Origin: [Flexibacter] sp. ATCC 35208
Lineage (GTDB): Bacteria > Bacteroidota > Bacteroidia > Chitinophagales > Chitinophagaceae
Length of the DNA: 64,000 nt
Assembly (NCBI RefSeq): GCF_001975825.1
Contig: NZ_MTKN01000015.1
Coordinates: 30,810 to 94,809, forward strand
Direction of reading: 5' to 3'
This document shows positions 18,492 to 27,016 of the stretch, one piece after another. The notes under the pieces were generated by a model. That model worked only from the letters and a program-made list of their open reading frames with translations, was not told where the DNA came from and ran no database searches. Position numbers and translations under genes: made by a program. The first letter of the stretch is position 1. Each line of letters begins with the position of its first letter.

Positions 18492-20654
18492 ATGGAAAAT
18501 CTGAAGATTCCCGGTCTGTCAGCTGAGCAACTATTTACCCGCCAGACCTTTTTATTGCAGTCATTCATTTCACAGCCTGCTATCACCAACACCAACACTA
18601 CATGGGAAGAACTTTCCTGCGTAGGCTACAATCCTTCCAAAGGCAAGTTGGAAGCGATTGTAAGCATCAAGCAAGCTACCGGTTACAGCGGTGGTCTTTG
18701 TACCAATGGCTCTAAAGAATACGTCCGCTTCTTTGTAGACTTCAAAGACGGCAGCGGTTTCCAGGATATGGGATACACCAGCTTCAAGGTAGCTGACATC
18801 TCTGAAGCACCTGCGGGTCCGCAACATCCATTGAAGTATATGACATTCCTGTACATCAATGATGAGAAATACCGCCGCTTCCTTGCCTGTAACCAGGCCG
18901 TGATACCAACTGTAAGAGCGGTATTATCATGGAACAGCATCCCCTCTGCTAACCCAAACGACAAGCCATACTATGGCAATGTGAAAGATGTGAATATTCA
19001 ACTGCCCCGCAAAAAGTTCATCATCTGGAATGATATCTTCACCATCCTGAATGTGAAGGAAAAACCAGACTTTCTCGCGAACATTGACCTGCAGGCAAAA
19101 GTTGATTTACCAGCTTTAGCTCCTGTGCCGCCTTTAGAACAATTGTACACGACCTACAAGCGTGCACAAGTACCTGATCATCGTACGTTCTATCCTTCTG
19201 TAATAGCGAAGATCAGTAATGGCACCAAGCTTTATAAAGCGGCTTCGGGCTATAATCTGACAGATATTGCGCAGCTGAAAGTAGATATCAGCGCTATCTC
19301 CAAGATCATTCTGCAACCTGTAGGACAAGCGGATGTGACCTTTGAAGAATTGACCTGTGTAGGGCTGAATACCGCACAGGATACTCTGGGCGCTGTAATC
19401 AAAGTAAAGAAGAACAGCGGTTTTAGCGGCGACATGTGTCATGCAGGTTCGCAGGAGCATGTGGCTTTCTGGGCTGACTGGGACAACAACGGCACCTTCA
19501 CGCAATACCTGGGTACTGCCAGTGTAACCGTACATGATATCAGCAATATTCCTGAAGATGGTCTGTACTACAATGTAGACCTGCCTATTAACCTGAAAGG
19601 TCGTATTAAAAGCTGTACAACACCGAATATTATCAGGGTACGTGCAGTATTGTCATGGTCTTCCCTCCCTTCTACTACCAATCCGAATACACTGAATACC
19701 TGGGGCAACAGGATAGATGCAGTGGTACAGATCCGTCCAAGCCAGGTAGCGCATGTAGATGCGGAACTGACACTGGTGGGTGGTGTGGACCGCGATGCCA
19801 TCGATCCGGCCAGCTTCCTGGTAAATGCAGCATCCGTTTCACCTACAAGAGATAACAACCGTCCTTATGGCGGCTGGGTGAGCTTCCATGGCATCATTGA
19901 CCGTAATGGTTTCAATGGTGAGATTAAATACAAGATCGAGTACAAGCAATTTGGTGCTGCTGATACCACTTATGCCCCGGTATCCACTGCTGAAAGCTTT
20001 GCGATGATCGATTTCAATCCTGATCCGAACCTGGAATACAGCGATGCACAGAACCCTGCCGATGGCTGGTTTATTTACAAAGCGAATCCGGCACTGGGTA
20101 TTTACAATGAATACAATTACCTCGCAGGTTGGAGCACCGGTGGACAGGCAGATGGTAATTACACCATTCGTTTCTCATACACAGATGCATCGGGCAATGT
20201 TGTTCACAAGGACACCTTCTCTATCGTGATTTGCAACGAGCCAATAACGATTAGTCCTACCGCGAATACCACACTGGATCTCAGCAAAACGCTGGACCTG
20301 ATCATCATCGGTGGCGATTGCCATTGCTATGATAAGACAGCGGCGAAACACATCATCAATGGTGAGCTGCGTGCTACGCATCCATTCTTTGCCAACTGGG
20401 ATTTCAGTCTGCAGCCGTCATCGCATACAAATGGAGCAGCCCCTGCACCATTGAATCACTACTACCATAGTATCGGTGATACGGGTGATAGCAGTCTGCC
20501 ATGGTCACTGGATGTTGCGGCTATGGATACCTGCGGATATGCTTTGAGCATCTCAGCAAATACAAGGGTGATATTGAACAGTAATACACAGTTCCCATGG
20601 TATGGAGTGAAGGCTGTGGGATTCTCTGTATCGCAGAAGTGCCCTAACGCATAG
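18492..20654 (+). CDS. Uncharacterised 720-residue protein with an internal duplication
   Basis: No signal peptide or membrane segment is seen, so it is either cytoplasmic or exported by a route without a classical signal. Two homologous domains are visible: residues about 36-172 (TWEELSCVGYNP, SGGLCTNGSKEYVRFFVDF, VRAVLSWNSIP) and about 282-417 (TFEELTCVGLNT, SGDMCHAGSQEHVAFWADW, VRAVLSWSSLP). Each keeps two Cys and a D-x-(D/N)-x-G-like loop that could bind calcium. The remaining C-terminal 300 residues are different and contain a Cys/His segment (GGDCHCYDKTAAKH). Family not recognised. It shares an upstream motif with gene 23770, suggesting co-regulation. Confidence 0.7.
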   Translation: MENLKIPGLSAEQLFTRQTFLLQSFISQPAITNTNTTWEELSCVGYNPSKGKLEAIVSIKQATGYSGGLCTNGSKEYVRFFVDFKDGSGFQDMGYTSFKVADISEAPAGPQHPLKYMTFLYINDEKYRRFLACNQAVIPTVRAVLSWNSIPSANPNDKPYYGNVKDVNIQLPRKKFIIWNDIFTILNVKEKPDFLANIDLQAKVDLPALAPVPPLEQLYTTYKRAQVPDHRTFYPSVIAKISNGTKLYKAASGYNLTDIAQLKVDISAISKIILQPVGQADVTFEELTCVGLNTAQDTLGAVIKVKKNSGFSGDMCHAGSQEHVAFWADWDNNGTFTQYLGTASVTVHDISNIPEDGLYYNVDLPINLKGRIKSCTTPNIIRVRAVLSWSSLPSTTNPNTLNTWGNRIDAVVQIRPSQVAHVDAELTLVGGVDRDAIDPASFLVNAASVSPTRDNNRPYGGWVSFHGIIDRNGFNGEIKYKIEYKQFGAADTTYAPVSTAESFAMIDFNPDPNLEYSDAQNPADGWFIYKANPALGIYNEYNYLAGWSTGGQADGNYTIRFSYTDASGNVVHKDTFSIVICNEPITISPTANTTLDLSKTLDLIIIGGDCHCYDKTAAKHIINGELRATHPFFANWDFSLQPSSHTNGAAPAPLNHYYHSIGDTGDSSLPWSLDVAAMDTCGYALSISANTRVILNSNTQFPWYGVKAVGFSVSQKCPNA

Positions 20655-20672
20655 TTGTTATTTTTAGTTGCT

Positions 20673-20711
20673 GAAGGCCATTCTTTTACCGCTGGTAAAA
20701 GAATGGCCTTC
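20673..20711 (+). terminator. Terminator after gene 18492
   Basis: An 18-bp perfect stem (20673-20690 with 20694-20711) with a 3-base loop; arms contain GGCCATTCTTTTACC. Confidence 0.8.
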
Positions 20712-20795
20712 CTGTTATGATTTCTCCTGATGATTTTTTATTATTACGATCTACGAATTTTATTTACAGGGTCTCAACTTTCATTATCAGGAACA

Positions 20796-21026
20796 ATGAA
20801 TACAAAGAACGGCTTCTTAGCTGCTTTGCTATTATTGGCAATGCCGGCTTTTGCACAAAAAGAAAAAACCTCTTTCCAGATTGCAGAGACATGGCGCCCC
20901 GAATAAGATTTGCGGGCGGATATTGCTATTATGTATGGCATGGATAGTACATTCCATACCAGGGCACAATCGTGGAAAGAGAAGGGCCACATCTGCCCCA
21001 CAGTTTGTTCTATTAACTGTGTGTGA
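20796..21026 (+). pseudogene. Decayed N-terminal fragment of a secreted protein
   Basis: ATG at 20796 opens a clear signal peptide (GFLLAALLLLAMPAFAQ), then FQIAETWRPE and an in-frame TAA at 20904. The same frame continues as plausible protein (DLRADIAIMYGMDSTFH, then SWKEKGHICP) to a TGA at 21024. The gene is thus broken by a nonsense codon and cut after about 75 codons. The pattern resembles the start of a large secreted enzyme, possibly a glycoside hydrolase, but the family is not certain. Its end overlaps the convergent nadR gene by 14 bases. Confidence 0.6.
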
Positions 21027-22023
21027 CGCTTGAAAAGTTTGCACCTTGTGAACGAAATTTTACAAGGTGATTTATTAACCCTACAGCCTGTTCAAATCGT
21101 TCCTCCCAATTGCCACTGATCACTTCGTACTCAATACCATATTTCTCCAGTACGTTTCTGTGTGATACATCCAGTTCATTTCTTGCAGCTTCATCTATAC
21201 GGGTACCATCCTGTACGAAAGGAACGTCATTGTCCATATACAGATAGAGGTCTGCTTTATTGATGGCAAAAATTTCGTTTTCAATTTGCATTTTTCCCCC
21301 AAAGGCATATTCACCATAGGAAATAGTGATATGAATATCTGTATCTATAATCAGCAAAGGCGCATCAGTAGCTTTTATACTTGCAGCATGTGCAGTGGCA
21401 ATCGCATACAGATCATGCATACTGAAATCGTTGGAGTCTGCTACAATATCCCGTCCTGCTTCCATCACAGCAGCTGCATTGAAATGGGTGGCGAGCCGGC
21501 CTGTTAAGGTAGTCTTGCCAGTGGATTCTGTACCCAATATCACCACCTTTTTCATCATCGTCTTTTTCACACTATCGGGCAGGTATGGCCATGCTTCCCA
21601 TAGGTTATTTCTCACCATCGTGGCGGAGACAGGGACTATTTTCCGTTCCGGATCAAAAGGGATATGTATAATACCCATAAAGCCTGCTACCAGTTCACCA
21701 TAAGGTTCTGAGGTAACTAAGATGTTGTAATCAGGGAGTAATTCTTTGAATGCGACCGCCCATACTTCAGATACACTTGCAGAAGTAACTGAGGTACCGG
21801 GCAATATATTTTCATCATAATGATAAGTAAGGATCTCTACCCGTTGTTCCTGTCTGAACGTTTCATCCAGCCATGATTTTCTCAATACTCCGGGCATAGT
21901 TTCCTGATCACTCACACAGATCAATACAGTGAGGAAATCGCACTTTGTGAGGGCAAAGCGGATCATTGCCTCATGCCCTTTGTGAAAAGGCATAAACTTT
22001 CCAAATACAAACGCTTTACGCAT
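21013..22023 (-). CDS. nadR: NadR-like NMN adenylyltransferase / ribosylnicotinamide kinase
   Basis: A 336-residue bifunctional protein. The N-terminal half is a nucleotidyltransferase with GKFMPFHKGHEAMI, the (H/T)xGH motif that makes NAD from NMN and ATP. The C-terminal half is a P-loop kinase starting at LGTESTGKTTL that phosphorylates nicotinamide riboside. Unlike enterobacterial NadR it has no N-terminal helix-turn-helix. It overlaps the end of pnuC by 8 bases, so uptake and trapping of nicotinamide riboside are encoded together. Confidence 0.88.
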   Translation of the reverse strand: MRKAFVFGKFMPFHKGHEAMIRFALTKCDFLTVLICVSDQETMPGVLRKSWLDETFRQEQRVEILTYHYDENILPGTSVTSASVSEVWAVAFKELLPDYNILVTSEPYGELVAGFMGIIHIPFDPERKIVPVSATMVRNNLWEAWPYLPDSVKKTMMKKVVILGTESTGKTTLTGRLATHFNAAAVMEAGRDIVADSNDFSMHDLYAIATAHAASIKATDAPLLIIDTDIHITISYGEYAFGGKMQIENEIFAINKADLYLYMDNDVPFVQDGTRIDEAARNELDVSHRNVLEKYGIEYEVISGNWEERFEQAVGLINHLVKFRSQGANFSSVTHS

Positions 22024-22639
22024 ACCGCAATTTTTTACGCCACTGCCACAATCCCCAGGATGCGAGTCCTAAAAAGATGGCATACTCTATTGACAAAAAA
22101 TTAATTCCTTTCACCAGGTATAGGCCTACACTAATTATATCTACGATAATCCAAAAGATCCAGTTTTCCAGTTGCTTTTTTGCGAGTAATAGTGTCGCTA
22201 AGATACTGGCGACTGTTACAAAAGAGTCTACATATGCATAGGCGGCAGGTACGGGGAAATAAACAGGGAGCCATATATGCAACTGTTGAATAACAGTGCC
22301 TAAAATAATCGTACCAATTACCTGGCTAATGATATACCATTTTATGCCTTTTGCACTGAGTCTTGTAATAGGTACATCGGCCCGATTACTTTTCCAGTGA
22401 TACCATCCAAAAATGGTAACCACAAAAAAGAATACCTGCAGGAACATATCAGCATACAGCTGTACCTGATAAAATAAAATGGCCAGTGCCACTTCGTTAA
22501 CAATCCCTGTGGGCCATGTAAGCACATTGCCCCTGGATGCATAGTAAACAGAGATGAGACCGGACACGGTACCCAACAGCTCGATGTTGCCAGATATTTT
22601 GTAACTGCACCAGCCCTTGAAAGAAATGATCTTTTTCAT
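22016..22639 (-). CDS. pnuC: PnuC nicotinamide riboside transporter
   Basis: A 207-residue inner-membrane protein with 6-7 hydrophobic segments and the PnuC hallmark GLISVYYASRGNVLTWPTGI followed by VQLYADMFLQVFFFVVTIFGWYHW. PnuC moves nicotinamide riboside by facilitated diffusion, driven by the NadR kinase encoded next. The usual N terminus appears replaced: residues before NIELLG are encoded by DNA that in another frame belongs to a TonB receptor. Start candidates are ATG at 22639 and 22654. The thiamine homologue PnuT is an alternative, but the NadR partner favours nicotinamide riboside. Confidence 0.85.
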   Translation of the reverse strand: MKKIISFKGWCSYKISGNIELLGTVSGLISVYYASRGNVLTWPTGIVNEVALAILFYQVQLYADMFLQVFFFVVTIFGWYHWKSNRADVPITRLSAKGIKWYIISQVIGTIILGTVIQQLHIWLPVYFPVPAAYAYVDSFVTVASILATLLLAKKQLENWIFWIIVDIISVGLYLVKGINFLSIEYAIFLGLASWGLWQWRKKLRYA

Positions 22640-23429
22640 CAGAGAGGTTCCCATTTGTTCTTCTGTCTTTTGCAATAAGGGTATCCGCTACACCCAGCCA
22701 GGCCATGTCATTTTTTTGATGTCCAGCCATGACATTGAGTTTCCAGGTGCTTTTATCATAGAACAATCCACCGCTTACAAAGATAGATTGGGAGTGATTG
22801 GCAGAATGATATTTATAACCATCCGTGGCCACCTGCGAAGCACGTATATAGAGGGCTTTGTGATTCCTTACACCCGTCTGGTATTCACCAAAGAGGCGGT
22901 AGCTATTGTAAGCGCCGTAACCGCCACCGATAGTAGTTTTGGCGGAGTCTCTTACATCCGGGGAGAAGAGCTGTACACTCCCTGCATAGCTGGCAGCACC
23001 ATTTTTAGAAGTACCTACACCTCTCTGAACCTGGATATTGCTGATAGAGTTGAGGATGTCAGGGTAGTTGGAAAAATAAGCCCCCTGATCTTCCGGTTCA
23101 TTCAGCGGCATACCGTCGAGGGTGGTGTTGATACGGGTTTGGTCCATACCACGCATTCTGTAATAAGAGTAGCCCTGATAAGAGCCGGCATCTGAATATA
23201 CAGTGATGGAAGGGGTTTCTGAGAGTAAGAATGAAGGTTCCTGACCGGTGTTTTTCTGGTCAATGACTTTCATATTCAGGTTTTGGTAGGTGACAGGCGT
23301 AACGGTGTTCGCCTTGTAGATGACTACCTCACCTAGTTTCTTTTGGGTCGTAATTGTATCCTTATCCTGGGCGTTGACAAACAAAGTCCATAACAATACT
23401 GATACAGTGGCAGATAGATGTCGTTTCAT
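22497..23429 (-). pseudogene. Truncated TonB-dependent receptor fused onto pnuC
   Basis: The reading frame has a signal peptide (LSATVSVLLWTLFVNAQ), the plug (KLGEVVIYKANTVTP, YYRMRGMDQTRINTTLDGMP, VQRGVGTSKNGAASYAGSV) and the first barrel strands to about residue 265 (DEKDHFFQGLVQLQN). It then runs out of frame through the start of pnuC to a stop at 22497. A complete receptor would have roughly 650-800 residues; here 310 are encoded and only about 270 are receptor sequence. A deletion joining the receptor to pnuC near 22600 explains this. It still supplies the promoter and leader for pnuC-nadR. Confidence 0.75.
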
Positions 23430-23509
23430 ATATTATATTGTCCTCTAAATTGTTATTACTGGGTTATCACATGACTATGGCATAGGTGTGCATTAATGTA
23501 ATTATTACA

Positions 23510-23539
23510 CAAATATAAGAATTGGTTGGAAAAAACAAA
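23510..23539 (-). promoter_or_regulatory. Promoter of the receptor remnant / pnuC / nadR operon
   Basis: On the minus strand TTTG (23539-23536), an 18-base spacer and TATATTTG (23517-23510), an exact TAnnTTTG match. The spacer is one base shorter than the usual 19. The leader of about 75 bases shows no TPP or NAD riboswitch consensus. Confidence 0.6.
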
Positions 23540-23680
23540 ACAGGATTTTATTACGATAAAAATCAGGCATTCATCCGGGCACCTGAAGAATAAGTTCTCC
23601 TTACCGTTATTAACAGGTCACTATAAGGACATCAGAAGTACATCTATATATCAATTGGATATTGAGGTGATAATTAAGTG

Positions 23681-23704
23681 ACGTATTAGTACTCATTTGG
23701 CGTT
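23681..23704 (+). promoter_or_regulatory. Shared upstream motif, gene 23770
   Basis: ACGTATTAGTAC, seven bases, then GGCGTT-like sequence (TTTGGCGTT). This matches the element at 18401 and sits 89 bases before the start codon, against 91 bases there. A TTTG at 23720-23723 lies where the -7 element of the other gene is. Confidence 0.55.
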
Positions 23705-23769
23705 ATTGTCGCATTATTATTTGAAAGAATTCTTTTAATATTGAACATATAACCCCAAAATTGTTATTT

Positions 23770-24309
23770 ATGGCTATTGTTAAAGACAACTTACTCCTTT
23801 ATGCCGTCCGGGGCACCCTTGGCAAGCAATTCACGATTTACGAACGGAATGACCAGATTATCATTGCCAAAAAGCGCGGACCATCAAAGGGAAAACCGAC
23901 AAAAAATCAGCTGGCAGCGAGGTATAAAATGCGCGTTGCGGCAGCCTATGCTAAGGTGATCATCCAGGATCCGGAGCTGAAGGCTTATTATAAGTCGCTG
24001 GCAGGACCCGGACAGAATGCTTATAATATGGCTGTAAAGGATGCTTATAAGTCTCCTGAAGTACAGAATATCAGGTTCGAAGAAGAGACGGTGGTAGTTA
24101 CTGCTAAGGATGAATTCCGGGTAGCAGAAATGCAGGTACGGGTGATAGATAATGATGGTGTCATTCTTGAAAGAGGTGCTGCTGTATTAGGCCGGAATGG
24201 CGTGGATTGGTATTATAAAGTCAATGTGTTGCCGCCAGGAGGAAAGGTGATTGTGGTGGCGGTGGATTTACCGGGGAATGAAACGGTGAGGGAATTACTA
24301 ATCACGTAA
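23770..24309 (+). CDS. Uncharacterised 179-residue protein
   Basis: A soluble protein without signal peptide. The N-terminal part is very basic (IIAKKRGPSKGKPTKNQLAA), the middle helical (KMRVAAAYAKVIIQDPELK), and the C-terminal 70 residues form an alternating beta pattern (VVVTAKDEFRVAEMQVRVID, KVIVVAVDLPGNE) like an Ig-type sandwich. Family not recognised. The ATG at 23770 is preferred to a TTG three codons earlier. Its upstream motif is shared with gene 18492, so both likely belong to one regulon. A convergent terminator follows. Confidence 0.7.
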   Translation: MAIVKDNLLLYAVRGTLGKQFTIYERNDQIIIAKKRGPSKGKPTKNQLAARYKMRVAAAYAKVIIQDPELKAYYKSLAGPGQNAYNMAVKDAYKSPEVQNIRFEEETVVVTAKDEFRVAEMQVRVIDNDGVILERGAAVLGRNGVDWYYKVNVLPPGGKVIVVAVDLPGNETVRELLIT

Positions 24310-24314
24310 AAAAA

Positions 24315-24340
24315 GCCGCCTCATAGATGTATGAGACGGC
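24315..24340. terminator. Bidirectional terminator between convergent genes
   Basis: Imperfect stem GCCGCCTCAT / ATGAGACGGC with a 6-base loop, preceded by a run of A, so it can act for both flanking genes. Confidence 0.65.
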
Positions 24341-24350
24341 CAGTTATTTA

Positions 24351-25634
24351 TTATTTCACCTGCAATAGATACTTGTGCATATCATCACCGGGCTTCACTC
24401 CTATTTTTTTCAATTTAGATAAATAGTAGCTTTTCACATCTTCCCATTTGTAATACGGATAACAAGTAGTCTTAACAGGCAATGCAACTTCTCTCTCATT
24501 CAGTAAAACTTTGAGAAGGAATTGCTTTCCATTGCTGTAAATGATCCACTGAATATTCGCACTCAATGGAATGATATTTTCTGCCTTCCAGTTTTTATCA
24601 AAATCATAAATACTGGCAGTGGGTACGCTTGCTTCCCTAATTCCCATCAGCGTAGCTAATGGAGAAATCGCTTCTGCATGAGAGAACCTTAATACGGCAT
24701 CTTTATTCAGCTTCCCTTTTGTCAGCGCATCGGTAGAGGTAACCAGATCCAACAACAAAGGCGCTGCAATTCTTGATTGTATACCTAATGTATCCAACCC
24801 TGCACCTTTTTCAAGAAAGTCTGCTGCATTGTTTATTTTGTTTAGCCATTGCAGGTCTTCCTGTGTAAAAGCTTTTCCGAAATCAAAATATACCTTTGCC
24901 TGCTGCATTTCCATCACCAAAGAAAACTGGATACTGTAGAGGTCATATAACCATTCTGCGACTGCGGTTTGCTCTTTTTCTGACAGGGCAGTCGTAAAGA
25001 TTCTTTTACAGATGTCACCAGCTATTTTCCGGGAGAGCGGATCCTGCTGCAATGAATCCACTCTCTCTGCAATCACCTTTCCCTCTTTAAATGCATTATA
25101 CGCCGGTGAAAGATCATAAAACCGAAGCACATTCTCATTCGTATCCTGCACCAGCTTAAACTCTTTCTTTCCTTTGTAATCCGCAAATGCTTTCAGGAAT
25201 CCATCTGCACTCTGTCTTGTTCTCTTCTTATGCGTTACCTCTATCGTTATACCGCGACCTTTGAAAGCAGCGGCCTCTCTTTTGATTAATCGTTCTGCTA
25301 TGGCATGCTGCTCCGCATCGCCCAGCAAACTGATATTCTCGTAATTATCCTTCTCTATCTGCAGGAACTGTGCTGTCATCACTTTGATACTATCACCCAG
25401 TGGGGTCAGTGCCGACTTGTTCAGCAATGCCAGCAACTTTATATCACTTCCTGCTTTTGTCATAAACCGCGCACCATGTCTGCCTGTGTAATTCACATAC
25501 GCGGCCGTATATCCTTTGGGTACCGGTGTATAATTCGCCTGTTTAAACGGATATGGTGTCTTTGTGCCTGTATAGCCCTGCCCTACAGCAGCCACACTCA
25601 ATAATAAAAAGAATACGATCTTATACATACTCAT
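24351..25634 (-). CDS. Histidine acid phosphatase, MINPP-like (candidate phytase)
   Basis: A 427-residue exported enzyme of the histidine phosphatase clan 2. Seen: a signal peptide (IVFFLLLSVAAVGQG), the phosphohistidine motif GRHGARFMT (RHGxR with the usual Pro replaced) and the proton-donor motif SHAEAISPLA. The HAE rather than HD form is the mark of multiple inositol polyphosphate phosphatases, so phytate (inositol hexakisphosphate) is a likely substrate. It is the last gene of an operon: its ATG overlaps the stop of the beta-helix lipoprotein gene by one base (TAATG). The operon context, with a TonB receptor first, suggests phosphate-ester acquisition. Confidence 0.8.
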   Translation of the reverse strand: MSMYKIVFFLLLSVAAVGQGYTGTKTPYPFKQANYTPVPKGYTAAYVNYTGRHGARFMTKAGSDIKLLALLNKSALTPLGDSIKVMTAQFLQIEKDNYENISLLGDAEQHAIAERLIKREAAAFKGRGITIEVTHKKRTRQSADGFLKAFADYKGKKEFKLVQDTNENVLRFYDLSPAYNAFKEGKVIAERVDSLQQDPLSRKIAGDICKRIFTTALSEKEQTAVAEWLYDLYSIQFSLVMEMQQAKVYFDFGKAFTQEDLQWLNKINNAADFLEKGAGLDTLGIQSRIAAPLLLDLVTSTDALTKGKLNKDAVLRFSHAEAISPLATLMGIREASVPTASIYDFDKNWKAENIIPLSANIQWIIYSNGKQFLLKVLLNEREVALPVKTTCYPYYKWEDVKSYYLSKLKKIGVKPGDDMHKYLLQVK

Positions 25635-26995
25635 TATTTAGAAGCCAAACTGGTAGTATAGTGTTGGTTACCGGTTCCATCAGACTGATAAGCACCCATA
25701 TCCACACCCGGTTGAAGAATAGTAGCACCATAAGTACCCCCTGTCGTTACCTTCGCCTGTGCCTGGAAACTATCTGCATCACCCTTTCTCAGACCAGGAG
25801 AACCCGGGAGCAGTGACCAGTTGTAAGACTGTGCCGTAAGGATCGTCAATGGCATTTTTGATATATCCAATGGAGGTGTCACAGTAGAAAAATCAAACTG
25901 ATCTACATCGTATGAACCAAAGAGAGGATTCTTATCTTTTACTGATGCACTGCTAATGTCAGCACTACCTGCTCTGGCCACACCATCAGTTGAATTGAAC
26001 TGTTTGATCATGTACTGTGCATTGGCATAATAATACTGGTTGTTATGCGCAATGTGTGTAGTATCCGCATCTGATGTAACTCTCAGTCCAAAGCGACAGT
26101 TTACGATTATGTTGTTATAGATCTTACCCTGCGCACCTTTTTCATAGTTGATAGAACCACCACGACCTGATTTCACCTGACGCATACCGCCATTCAGTAT
26201 CGTGTTATTGTAAACATACACATTTGTCTGCACAGTCGCACCACCACTGTTAGAAACTTTGAAAGAGTTAGTAGCTGCGCCGATCGATACATTGTATGCC
26301 ACATCGCCTACTGTACCTGCTTTCATGTTCAGTGACTCACCACCTGCTTTACCACATGCTTCAAAAGTATTACGCATAAAGCTGATGTTACCATGCAGAA
26401 TACGGATACCATCGTCCGTACTACCATAGAACCAGGAATCTTCTACAATCACCTGACCCTCGATATTCGTATAGCTGAGGAAGTTACGCGGATCGCCGGA
26501 AGCAAATACCGCCGGATCAGCTGCATCACCTGCAGGACCACCAGCAAATTCCAAGTGTGTCCACTTAATAATTACATCACCACTACTTGCGCCACACTGA
26601 ATACCACCCCAGAAACCCGCACCGATATTTGATGTGGTACGCAGGCTATCCAGTACAGTGATGAAGTTGTTGTTATCTTCTGTACCCAGACTGATGAATG
26701 TACCATTACAAGTGATCTGCGGACTGGTAGCGGTTGTTTTACCATCACCCAGTGCGATCAGTCTGGTACCTTCCTGCATGAGTAAAGTATCGCCTGCATT
26801 GATCGTGATATCAGAGCTGAAGTAATAGGTGCGACCTGATTGAAGCGTTCCTTTTACAGAACCGGTCAATGTATCGGACGTAATAGTCTGGCCTACTGTT
26901 ACAGAAGCCGTAGATACCTTTACAGATTCTTCTTTATGACAGGCACTGAAAGCAACTCCCAGTAAGCCTAACAGCAATATATTTTTTGTTTGCAT
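25634..26995 (-). CDS. Parallel beta-helix lipoprotein
   Basis: A 453-residue lipoprotein (lipobox AFSACHKE). From about residue 60 on it shows short strand repeats with Gly/Asn turns (ITINAGDTLLMQEGTRLIAL, GGIQCGASSGDVIIKWTHLE, VYNNTILNGG) typical of right-handed parallel beta-helices of the pectate-lyase-like type. No catalytic motif is recognisable, so a binding role at the cell surface next to the TonB receptor is more likely than lyase activity. It lies 21 bases after the receptor gene and overlaps the phosphatase gene by one base. Confidence 0.75.
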   Translation of the reverse strand: MQTKNILLLGLLGVAFSACHKEESVKVSTASVTVGQTITSDTLTGSVKGTLQSGRTYYFSSDITINAGDTLLMQEGTRLIALGDGKTTATSPQITCNGTFISLGTEDNNNFITVLDSLRTTSNIGAGFWGGIQCGASSGDVIIKWTHLEFAGGPAGDAADPAVFASGDPRNFLSYTNIEGQVIVEDSWFYGSTDDGIRILHGNISFMRNTFEACGKAGGESLNMKAGTVGDVAYNVSIGAATNSFKVSNSGGATVQTNVYVYNNTILNGGMRQVKSGRGGSINYEKGAQGKIYNNIIVNCRFGLRVTSDADTTHIAHNNQYYYANAQYMIKQFNSTDGVARAGSADISSASVKDKNPLFGSYDVDQFDFSTVTPPLDISKMPLTILTAQSYNWSLLPGSPGLRKGDADSFQAQAKVTTGGTYGATILQPGVDMGAYQSDGTGNQHYTTSLASK

Positions 26996-27016
26996 TGTGA
27001 TCTTATTTTGTTGGTC

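Noticed and set aside
22617..23195. Long open frame on the plus strand opposite the receptor fragment
   Set aside because: It is antisense to clear receptor and pnuC sequence, has no domain pattern and results from codon bias of the real genes.
23430..23509. TPP or NAD riboswitch in the leader of the receptor-pnuC operon
   Set aside because: No CTGAGA or other recognisable riboswitch core was found in the leader.
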